Below, piece by piece: positions 33,701 through 45,700 of a DNA stretch of 64,000 nucleotides. The notes under the pieces were generated by a model. The model worked only from the letters and a program-made list of their open reading frames with translations. It did no database searches and had not been told where the DNA came from. Position numbers and translations under genes: made by a program. Each line of letters opens with the position of its first letter. The first letter of the stretch is position 1. The stretch covers positions 228,139,501 through 228,203,500 of the forward strand of contig NC_134137.1 of assembly GCF_033958435.1 (NCBI RefSeq). Reading direction: 5' to 3'. The stretch comes from Carettochelys insculpta (Eukaryota > Chordata > Testudines > Carettochelyidae).

Positions 33701-36700
33701 AGTGAGATATTTGGGTAAGATCTGTATTAGATATATTCATCTCACGACACTAATCTGATCTTTTGGGATTTCACATATGCTGAAATAGGTTTTCAATAAC
33801 CTCTCGCTGAATTTGAGTGGATTAGTTGGATGGGAGCTAAGGGCTGGAATGCCTAATGGAGACTAGGTTTAGCTTCTGGTTAACCACTCAGTTGCTGCAG
33901 AAGCTATTTTATTACTGGTTTCAGGAATTTAATTATAAACTAAACCACCAGTTTGAGGGTACCATCTGCCTTATTTCTTGCGGTATGCACTGAGTGTGGG
34001 ATTTTCAATGTAATTTATTCCAAGAATCAAGTCAAAGAAGCCAGTAGCAATGGCACTGAAGCATTTATATTCAATTGCTGCAATTGCTGCAGCATAGAAA
34101 AATAATGAAAAAAGTTTCCCATTATTTAGTTACAGTCCAACAGATGTCTATCCTTAAAGTGTTATGACAAGCCTTTAATAGCGCCATTTTCCAGCACATA
34201 CAATGTGAAGTCCTGTGGCACCTTATAGACTAACAAATATTTTGGAGCATAAGCTTTCATGGGCAAAGACCCACTTGGTCAGATGAAATGTACTGGAGAT
34301 TACAGAAGTCTATTTATACAGGCTCATGAAAAGGAGGGAGTTCCAAACTACAGAGACCTCTGGAATCGCCACTACACTGCATCTGACCAAGCACGTCCAT
34401 GTCCATGAAAGCTTATGCTCCAAAATATCTGTTTGCCTATAACCATGCCACAGGACTTCTCATTGTTTTTGCAGATAAAGACTAACACAGCTACCTTTCT
34501 GATACTTTCCATCATATGCAATTGGTACATAAAGGAATCAGTTTCCACACTCAACAGAAGACTCATTTGTGTGTTAGCTTTTGGAAGTCAGTTTCTGCCA
34601 CCAATAATTCAGGTGCAAGCTAAGTCTTCTCCATTTAAGAAGTATCACTCTCAACTGAAAAATGTAACTGATATTCAATGGGTGGGAATTTCAGTAAGTA
34701 AGTTTTCTGGAAGGAAACAAAGAAGTGATTAGGAAAGTAGTATCAAAGGTTATTATTAGTGTTTCTCTGCAAAGGCTGAATTACTCTTTTCTTTGTTTGG
34801 TCAGCACAGTAAACTCTTATATCCAGCAGCCCTTGGACCAGGAGGTTGCCAAATATTCAAATATTCTAGATAAGAGAGAGACAGGTATATCTGTCAATGC
34901 ACAACACTAAATAAAAACATGATTAGATATTAAGAAAAACAAAAATGTATGCAGAGTACTTTATTTACCAACAGTAGTATTGTACACTGTGAATTTCTAC
35001 TGTATTTATTTGTACTTTCTCTCACTATACTGTACTTATTGAAAACATAACTAAAACTTACTTAAGGTTAAAATACTAGTTATTTGAGTGTTCTGGATAA
35101 TAAAAATCCATGAAAGAGTTTATTGTAACTGTCAGATTAGAAACACTATGGGAACACAATGAAGCCATCAGGCAGCATCTAAAAACAACCTGTTTTATTG
35201 TCCTAATTTGGCACTAAAGGAACACTTGGAAAATCTGAATCCATAGACCTTCTAGATGCAGTATTAACTACAGATATAGAATGCTTCCTGGATTATAAAA
35301 GATGATCATCCAGTTGTTTAGAATATCCAAATTTTTCCTTCACAATATTCAAAATATTATAAACTTCTAACATTCTTGTCTCCTGTAACCAGCATTTGAA
35401 TCAATCACACAGAGAGGAATCCGAGGATAAAGGACATCTGCTTCCACTGAAAGGCAAGATTCTTTTGAAACTTTATGGGGGTCTTCCTCTAAGATGCCCT
35501 TGAGAACTATGGTTAGAAGACAGCAGATTTACTCAGAAATCAGAATACAAGAGGCTTCCCTGGCCAGGGTCAGGGGCCAGGCACTGCAAGCTCTGCACCC
35601 CGAGAAGTCAAAGTTTGGCTCTCTTTTCTCTGGTTCTGGATATAAATGCCAAGTCTATGGAGCTGAGGTATTTCCTTGTCTTCCATACTCGTTAGACACC
35701 TGTCTCCTTTATTGCTTCCAAAAAATTTAACTGCCTGCAACATCACCCTTTACTCCCTTTAACAAATGGTTTGACAAAATCACTAATAATACAGTAATAC
35801 AGCTAGCAGCCATGCTAAGACCAGAAGTTATGCTAGCACAGATGCAAATGATTTGGGATGACCATGTCATACATGTACATAACAATAGGATGTAGAAGAA
35901 TTCTGTAGAGAGAATCTTTAAAAAAAAAAGTGTGGGGGGGGGCAGTAGGAACGTTAGCCATCCCAAACCCCACTATGAAGATTACATCAAATACCATGTA
36001 CAATCCGGTGACCTGCTCACCTAATTACCAGGCAGGATTATAGCCGATGATAGGCAAGTTTGGTACTACTATGAATGAAGCAGAACATGCTACAGAATAT
36101 CAAACCAACTTGGCCACCAACAGGAGGGAATGTAGATACCAACTTTCCTGAACCCTATACATGAAAGCTAATTTCCAGGCATTGTCACTTGTGCTCAAGT
36201 ATGCCTGTCATCATCTATATTATAGATTTTAAAGCCAGAGAGAAATTGCAGTTTAGGGAAATGAGAGATTCGCAGAAAAAAATGGATGCTCCAGAAGTAC
36301 CTCTTACTCACCAAGATTGCATCCTAACATGACAGTCAATGTTGAAACCAAGAAAACCAGGCACATCCTCTTAATAAAGTTAAACTCCCAGGAAGGGAGA
36401 AGCTATCTAAAAGCTATACAGAGGCTGCTTTCAAACTTCTAAGTACTAACTATTAAGAACAACTACTAAAAGAACTAAGGGGACACAGTCAAGGTAATAT
36501 TCAATGTGGACAACCACTAAGGCTCTATATCTCACATTAATACAGTTGAAGAAACTGAAGGTGGCTCTCCCATGCCGCACTACATAACAGCAAGGAAAAC
36601 AAGACAGAGTAACATGCATGCATAGACCAAAGACACAATGCTCTGAGATATCTCCAGTGAAAGGTGCAAGGGGGTGTAAATGCAGCCACAGTGCAGCACT

Positions 36701-39700
36701 ATAGGGACACTACTCAAAGAGGAATTATTTAAGCAGGCTCCCTTATAGCATAATCCCTCAACAAAATTAAGCAGCTGGCAAAGGATTGTACTGTATTCAC
36801 ACGAACAACATTGCCAACAGCTACATGATGGTATACAAGTTGATAATCACTTTCAGGGACATTCATGGCTTAGTAAGAGTTAACAGCAGATGACTGGAAT
36901 AGTTGTTCTGTCTGACGCATGCAAAAAGAGGAGCAGAAAATTCAAGTCCCGCAGTTTCAAAGTTGGTGGGTAAATCCCTTTCAGCCAATATCTGACTGCT
37001 TGCGCCACAGATGCTACCGCTGAATGGTGGTCCTCCTTCTTCCCACCCTATGGATAACCTGGTTACTTCACTTAACTGATAAAATAGGCATTAGCCCTTT
37101 CATTCACCTCCTGAGGCACCCTTCCTGGAAAAGCTCTGATATCAGTGTTTCCCACACTGACACATGAAACTGGAGGTTCTAATGGAGGGTAGAAGGGGAA
37201 GAACAAGAGAAAAACAAAACGATTACCACCAAAACTCAGTGGCATTTCCCCAGAGCTAAGTTGCAGACGTTCTCACTGGAACACACACAGCAAGACTGAG
37301 GCTGAGACACATCTTTCCAGGTTCATATAAGGCAAGCAATTCAACTATGTATCAAGTGCCTGGATGCCATTATGGATATAGTTACCCATCCAGTCATGGA
37401 TGAGGACTAGAAGTCTGTCTATGAACAAGGAGGAATTTGAAGGAATGGAGAGTATTAGCTGTATAAATTGATTTGGTAACAACACTGCACATGCAAGGTG
37501 CAACATGGAACAGTATGAACTCTGTCATGATCACGTCACACAATACATTACACAAAATACTGATCAGTATCTGCAACCTTAACTTTGTCTTAAACATTTT
37601 TATACGCGAATATCATTTTATATGCAGAAATCTGATCAGTCATATGCATCAAAAGTCGAGAACTCTCCAACTGGTTTAAAGTTCTAAGTATTTTGTTTTT
37701 GGGTCAACTGAATTTGTCTGAATTCAATAGGGAGGATACTAGCAATATGTAAGTGCTCTGTGCTACACCAGTATCACGGCAGAATATATTTGACATGACT
37801 GTAATTACTCATTAGCCACCTAAAGCAAAGATATATCACAAGATCTGTTTAAAACAAGAGAAGTGGAAACATCAAAGGGGAACAAAAGCTAATGAATCAT
37901 TATTATACGGTACCTTTTATAAGATCAGATAAATTATTCTGTTCCACATTTTTCTTTGCATAATTGAAGCACATATCATCCACTTCTGTTGCTAGGAAAT
38001 ACCAGCCATTCAAAGTGGCTCCAAGTAATGGGTAGATGCAAGATGCCCCTGTACCTGCAGCAAATTTTTTAAAAAAAGCTAGATTACCAAATCAAACAAG
38101 ACATCAGATTTAATTTAATATATAATCATCTGGTGTATGTTGTACATTTTTCATCCGCATATCTCAATCTGTATCGATTATTTCACTTCACTTGTACAAA
38201 TGACAGGAAGACTAACTTTCTTCCTTCAGCTTTTGGTTATTTCTTAATTTTTTAAGTTTTAACTCAAAAAAAAGTCTGAATCACAAGACACAGTACACAA
38301 ATAATAAAACCACCATACAGTAAGAGCCCTTTCATCCAGCATGCTGGAGCAACAAGGGATGCTGGTAAATCAAAAAGACTGGTTACTTAGGAGGAAGGGG
38401 TTTGCTATGGGGGAGTGAAGCAGGAATGTAGAAGAGGCTATGGAGCACGGACTCTTGGAGGGGGCAACGTGGGTCCAGCAGTGCGGGCTGATGCATGGAA
38501 AGGGCTCAAAGTGCCAAATGGGGGGAAAGCACACACCTCCAGCTACCCTTGCTGCTCCTTGTAGAAGTGTGACTAGACAGCATGCCTACCTGAAGCAGAG
38601 CTGTCTCTATCTACAGGTGCTGCCCCCTGCAGCTCTCACTGGCCCCAAGTTTTCAGCCAATAAACTGGGAGCAATGGACTCAACACTGGGGAGGGGGACA
38701 GAAGAGGTCAGAGGCAGGGTGCCTGTAGAACCACATAACCATGCCTTTGCCAGCAACAGTAGGGAAGGGAAGCCACTTGCAGGGGCTGCTACAGATGAGT
38801 ACTCTCTCATCTGGCAACCTGAGTTTCTCCTGTGTGCTAAACCCAAGTCCCAGCTCCCTCCCAGAACCAAATCCCTTCCAGAGCACTCCCCACAGCTCCT
38901 CCCATCCCCCAGCCCCACACCAATCACTGCATCAGACTTTTGTTGCAGATCAGAAACACCATATTACTGAGGTTAGGGAGCTGCCAGATAAAAGAGCTTT
39001 TACCATACTAGTTAACTGATAGTTTCTGATATGGAAAAGAAATACATCTTTGCACTTGGTGCATTACATGACTACAAAATGATCCATTACCATAGGAGTT
39101 ATGGCACTAATAGATTAGTTATTTCTAAGAATTAGTGAAAACATGCAGAGTGTAGTTCGTGGCAGAAAATTGAGTGTCCCCTCAAACTAATGCTGAAATA
39201 AAAACTGCCTCTTGTAACTATCAAATTCTCTTATAGAACAATAATTGGTAGATGTATTAAAAGAGCAATATCCAGAATGAGAGAGATTATATTTTTGACT
39301 CTGGTAGTAAAGTCCTACTCCAACATAGGTATTTTTTTAAATTAGTCGTAGTAGTAGGCATCCTTCAGTCTACATAGACTATGGATCGCGCCCTTCGTAG
39401 TTCTATTTGGAATCATCATTTGCAGCGTCGACTGTGACTGCGAAGGCCCACAAGAGAGTGACAGTCCTTGCTGCATCTGTTGCATGTGTAATGGGTGTCT
39501 GGCAGGTCCTTACCGTGCTTTCTGGGACTCGCTTCTCCTCTGCTAGCTGTCTGATCCTCATCTCACCCTTCTGAAGGCCCTTGTGTAGTTCCTGCTTCCA
39601 GCTGCTGCGATCGTCTGCCAGCTCCTCGCAGCTGTCCAGCTTGATGTCTACCTCCCTGAGGTCCCTCTTGCCAACATCTTTGTAGCGCAACTGGGGGTGT

Positions 39701-42700
39701 CCGAGAGATCTTTCGCCAGAGGCTAGCTTGCCATACAGGATGTCTTTTGGGATCCTTCCATCATTCATCCTGTGGACGTGGCCAAGCCAGCGGAGCCGAC
39801 GCTGCCTGAGGAGGGTGTGCATGGTTGGGATTCCAGCTTGCTCAAGGACGGCGGTGTTGGTCACTCTGTCCTTCCACGATATTCCAAGGATGCGCCTGAG
39901 GCAGCACAAGTGGAAGACGTTCAGCCTCTTTTCCTAGCGGGTGTAAAGGGTCCAAGACTCACTGCCGTAAAGGAGGGTGCTGAGGATGCAGGCTCTGTAG
40001 ACTTGCATTTTGGTGTGGGTGTACAACTTGATATTATTCCACACTCTCTTGCTGAGTCTGGACAGAGTTGTGGCTGCTTTTCTGATCCTCCTATTTAGCT
40101 CAGTCTCCAATGACAGGGTGTCAGTGATGGTGGACCCAAGGGAAACAAACTCGTGGACGACCTCTAACGTATAGTTGTCAATGCTGATTGATGGAGGTTC
40201 AGCAACGTCCTGACCAAGTAGGTTTGTCTTCTTTAGGCTGATGGAGAGCCCAAAGTCCTTGCATGCTTTGGAGAAGTGATCCAGCAGTTTCTGAAGCTGG
40301 TCTTGTCTGTGTGACACTACAGCAGCGTCATCTGCGAACAGCATGTCTCTGATGAGGACTTCCCGCATCTTAGATTTAGCTTTCAGCCTTGCAAGATTAA
40401 ACAGTTTCCCATCAGATCCTGTGTGCAAAAAGATGTCCTCTGTTGAAGATCCAAAGGCATGCTTCAGGAGGAGTGCGAAGAAGATCCTGAACGTTGGAGC
40501 AAGTACGCTTCCTTGTTTGACGCCGCTCCTGATGCTGAAAACATCCAATAATGTGCCATCATATTGGATGGTTCCCTCTCATGTCTTCATGGAAAGACTG
40601 GACCATCCTGAGTAACCGTGGTGGACAGCCTTTCTTGTGGAGCAGTTTGAACAGTCCATCCCTGTCGAAGGCCTTGGTCAGGTCGATGAAGGCAATAGAC
40701 AGAGGCTTCCTCTGCTCCCTGCACTTCTCCTGCAGCTGCCTCAGAGAGAAGACCATGTCAATGGTAGATCTCTCTGCACGGAATCCGCACTGTGATTCGA
40801 GATACACCCTCTCAGCAATTTTCTGGAGTCTGCCAAGGATGACGCGAGCGAACAGTTTACCAGTGATGTTTAGGAGGGAGATTCCACAGTAATTGTTCCA
40901 GTTGCTTCTGTTTGCTTTGTTCTTATACAAGGTTACAATGTTAGTGTTGCGCATATCCTGTGGAACTTCTCCCTCTCTCCAGCACAGGCACAGTAGCTCA
41001 TGTAGGGGTTCCAGGAGGGTGTCCGTGGCACACTTGATAACCTCTGATGGCATACCATCCTGGCCTGGGGCCTCTCCTACGGCAATGCTGTCGATGGCTT
41101 TCTTCAGTTCATCCACAGCTGGTTCCTGATCCAGTTCGTCCATTACTGGTCGGAGCTCGATGGCATTGAGGGCTGTATCAACCAAAATGTTCTCGCACGA
41201 GTACAACTCGGAGTAGTGCTCGACCCAGCGCTTCATCTGTTCGGCTTTGTCAGTGATGACTTCACCAGATTTGGATTTCAGAGGTGTCATCTTGTTCTGG
41301 GTGGGTCCTAGTGCCTTCCTGATGCCCTCACACATTCCCCCAAGATTACCAGAGTCAGCACTGGTCTGGAAGCTGCTGCATAGCTCGAGCCAGTGGTTGT
41401 TGCCATAGCGCCTGGCTGGCTGCCGTACTGTTTTTCTGGCTGCTCTGAGTGCTTGCGGGTACTCTGGCTCGATGAGCGTCTGTACTCCAGGAGTGCAGCG
41501 TGCTTCTTTTCGATGGCTGGAACCATTTCATCGGAGTTAGCTTCAAACCAGTCATTTGTGTTTCTAGCTCTTCTTCCAAACACCGACAAGGCCGTGTTGT
41601 AAATTGTATCCCTCAGATGCTGCCATCTGGATGTCACATCAGCACCCCCAGGGCTGCTGCGCAGATTCTCCTCGAGGGTCACTCTGAACTTTTCAGCTCT
41701 CTCTGAGTTTGCTGTCTTTCTGGCATCAATGCAGGGCCTTCCAGTTGGTTTAGTGTTGTACAGCTTCTTGGGTCTCACCTTGAGTTTGGAGCAAACTAGC
41801 GAGTGATCTGTATTGCAGTCGGCACTATGATAGCTGCATGTCAGGAGGACGTTTTTGAGGTTATCACATCTAGCGATGACCACGTCTAGTTGATGCCAGT
41901 GTTTCAAGCGTGGGTGTCTCCATGACACTCTGCTGTGGCTTGGTTTGGAAAAATGTGTTTGTGATGCACAGATTGTGGCACGTGCAAAGTTCAAGACGAC
42001 GCTGTCCATTTTCATTCATTTTTCCCACACCGAAGTAGCCTAAGCAGGAAGGCCAAGAGTCACGATCAGCTCCAACTCCTGCACTGAAGTCACCCAAAAT
42101 GTACAGTTGTTTGCGAGCAGGTATTTGCGCTATGGCACCACTAAGCACGTCACAGAACTTGTCTTTTACTTCTGGTGTGGCGTACAGAGTTGGAGCATAA
42201 GTGCTGATCAGGTGGACAGGACCGGCGCAAGTTTGAAGTATGACCTGAAGGAGTATTTCTGATCCGCCCATGACTAATTCCACCATTTGTAGAAGGGTGT
42301 TTCTGATGGCGAAGCCAACACCATGCTCCCTGGGTTCATCTTGGGCTTTACCCTGTCAGACAAAGGTGTAGTCCTTTTCCTTTAGAGATCCCGAATCTGC
42401 AAGTCGCGTCTCTTGCAGAGCAGCAATGGCAACTTGGAGCCTCTTCAGTTCCTCATTGATGACAGCAGACTTTCGGGTGTCGCTGATGTCCTGAAGATCT
42501 TCAGTCAAACTGGTCAGCATGGTCTGCACATTCCAGCAAGCAAGCTTAAAACTTTGATGGTTTCCTTTTCTTGTTGATTTTCTTCTTGGTTTGCCTGGTG
42601 CTCAAATTTCAGTCACTTGTCAGGTTTGGGAACCTTAAGCCCCACGCACCCAGTGAGGCAGGTGAATTGTGGTGGGACAGTACCCTTCTGGCTGGGGGCT

Positions 42701-45700
42701 GCCCAGCAAGATGCGATGCTCTCTCCCACCATCGAAGGCAACCCCGGCACTCGTTCTCTACGCCAATCAAGCAAGAGCTTGTAACCGGTATCCGTTACCT
42801 CCTGTGTTGCTTCAACGCTGTTAAGCGATGCTGGAGTACCTCTCCAGGGGTGAGCCTGGGCAATTTTTTTGGGACCCTGGGCTGCCCAGATGCCAGTGTC
42901 CCCCTCTCAGCTTTACTGATATAGTCCAAAGAAGAGGATAACCTCCACATCCAGTACCACCTCAGCTGCAGGAGTTGCCGGGCCAATGCCAGAAGTTGGC
43001 ACAGAATCGCCTTAGGACTCCCCTCCAGATTTTCTGTCAGGGTTTACTCCCTTACCCTTGCTCCTTCCCAGGATAACCCACAAGGCAGTGGGTTTTTTAA
43101 AACTTTAGTTTAACAGTCCAACAACATTAGTGTTGGAGATACCACCCTTTTAGTAACACAATCATCTGAACAATTATTGGTAGTCACTGGTGTCTGACAT
43201 AAAGTACTGGAAGGTTAAACAACACCATTACAAAATACAACAAGGCAACATTTATATATGAATATTTCCAAAATAGCGACACAGGGACGGTAACAAACTA
43301 CCTTCTGGAAAGCTGGTAAGACAGTACTGCCAAGAAAGCATTACAAAGGTAAACAAATACAAATGATGTTGTTAAATTGCAGGAAAAGGAATATTAATTT
43401 AGACAAGACAACACAATAATTAGTGTGTGCCAGAAGAGCACTGGATTACTGTTGAAAGTGATGTGGATACTGAAATCACTAAATAAAAATTGTGAAGAGG
43501 CTTGAATTATAGTTCTCTTTCAAAGATGAAATCCTAAGACACAAGATATGAATCAATGTTGGATATCCAGACACCCCATCTATTAGTGTAGCTAAAACTG
43601 ATGCATGAGAATCGACTTTCTGCCTTAGCGTAGATCAGGGCTCTTCGGGCTCATGCTGATGTCCCTTACTCCACATGATAGCATGGAGTACCAGGGTCAA
43701 CAGCCAAGCCCAGACAGACAGGTTTTGCCACATCTTAAAACACACAGCAAAATGGAACTCCGGAAGATTGACCTTGGAAGATGGCGATCTTATCCTAAGT
43801 ACAGATCAGTCCACAGAATACATGAGAATCTGGATTCAACAAAAGCAGAGAGATCAAAAGACAATACTAAAATTTATTACTATGCAACATAGAGGGAATC
43901 TGATTCACAGGAACAAAATCAAAACCAATCTAAAGAGTAAATAATAATAGAATACCTGCATACCATAACTCAAGGCTAAGAAGCAACGCAGGCCAAAATT
44001 AAAATACTTGAATCAAAAGGTTTTATTTTTTGTAGGCTTACAAACGAACTCAAGAGCAGATCTTTTTCAGATTTATTAACCCAATGCAAAATTCCATATC
44101 ATGAACAATCTAAGTTCAGGAGAGCTCAAGAATGACCAAGGTGGTGTTACAAGTCAGAAATGACCTGCATTTATTCACAAGCTTGTGAGAAAAAGCCTCC
44201 TCCATGAAGGAGCATCCTCACTAAGGCTAAAGATTGACAGACAGCCTCTCAAGTTCAGGACATTCATTAATTTTATCCTAGACCAAGGCCATGGCCACAC
44301 TAGCCCCTCCTTTCAGAAGGGCTATGGTAATGTGGCACTTCAGAATATGCTAATGAAGCAGTCATTAATATGCAGCACCTCATTGGCATAATGGCACCCA
44401 CACACGCTTCGAAACTACCGGTTTTGAAACTCACGCCACCCATGGAGCCAGAAGCCTTTCGAAACAACCACCCCAGCCCCTACTACAAAAGCCCCTTCTT
44501 CCCAAAGCCAAATGGGAAGAAAGGGCTTTCAAAATCCGAGGATCGTTTTGAAAGGCCCCCGGCTATATGGGTGGCGTGTGTTTTGAAACTGGCAGTTTCG
44601 AAGCATGCACAGCTCCCATTATGCTAATGAGGAGCTGCATATTCCCGGAAGTGCCTCACTGGCATATTCCCAAGTGCCACATTACCATAGCCCTTCTGAA
44701 AAGAGGAGCTAGTGTGGCCACAACCCAAGAGATATAAAGCAAAATAAATTAATGTCACTTCAGAAGTCAAACTGAAGACCCGACATACTCCAACAACAGA
44801 AAGTTGTCTAATTCCCCATATAGGATACCCACCTATATCAATTCCCCTTCTAAGAGCTTGTTTATCACCATCCTGATGACCAATAAGATCTTCCACCCAA
44901 TGAATATAGTTAAGCCTCAAGGGAACAGTAGGAATAAGCCTCTCCAATGGTATATCAATTGTAAGTCCAAAGTCTTCTTTCAAGAGAGTACATGTTAGAG
45001 CTCTCACTGCTTCTGGATCCTTGAAATTTAGGCTGTAAGGCATAAAAGGCAATCAACAGAAAGAATCCTTGCATTAACATAGGTATAAAGCAGTATTATT
45101 TGGGTTTATGCATTACACTAACAAGTGTCTTGTCAGCATTAAGTAAAATATCAGAATAAAATCACAAGATACATATTTCAAATAATAAAATCATATGTCA
45201 TGTTTTTCAGAACAAATTCATATCCTTAAACAGGATATATTTAAAGAAAACTTGTTTCTACACATAAAAACAAGATCCATAAAAAATCATTTGATTTCAG
45301 GAACAACCTATCAGGGGGCAGCCGTGTTAGTCTGTATCTGCAAAAACAAGAAGTCCTCTGGCACCTTTTAGACTAACAGATTTTTTGGAGCATAAGCTTT
45401 CATGGGCAAAGACCCGCTTCATCAGATGCATGTAGTGGAAATTCCAGAGGCAGCTCACCTGCTGCTGGACTCTCCACTATGTGCATCTGATGAAGTGGGT
45501 TTTTGCCCATGAAAGCTCATGCTCCAAAAAAACTGTTAAACTGACCACATAAAAACTGTGTCTACACTACTCCTCCCTTTCAGAATGGGCATGTAAATGC
45601 AGCAGATCAAAAATGTTTTATGAAGAAGGGTGCTTTCAAAAGCGAGGCTTCCTTTTCAAGGAACCCCATCTACACAGCTAGTCTGCATTTCAAAAGCAGC

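Noticed and set aside
38440..38970. 176-aa plus-strand frame
   Set aside because: Interior of a TA-flanked MITE; composition-driven frame with no recognisable domain.
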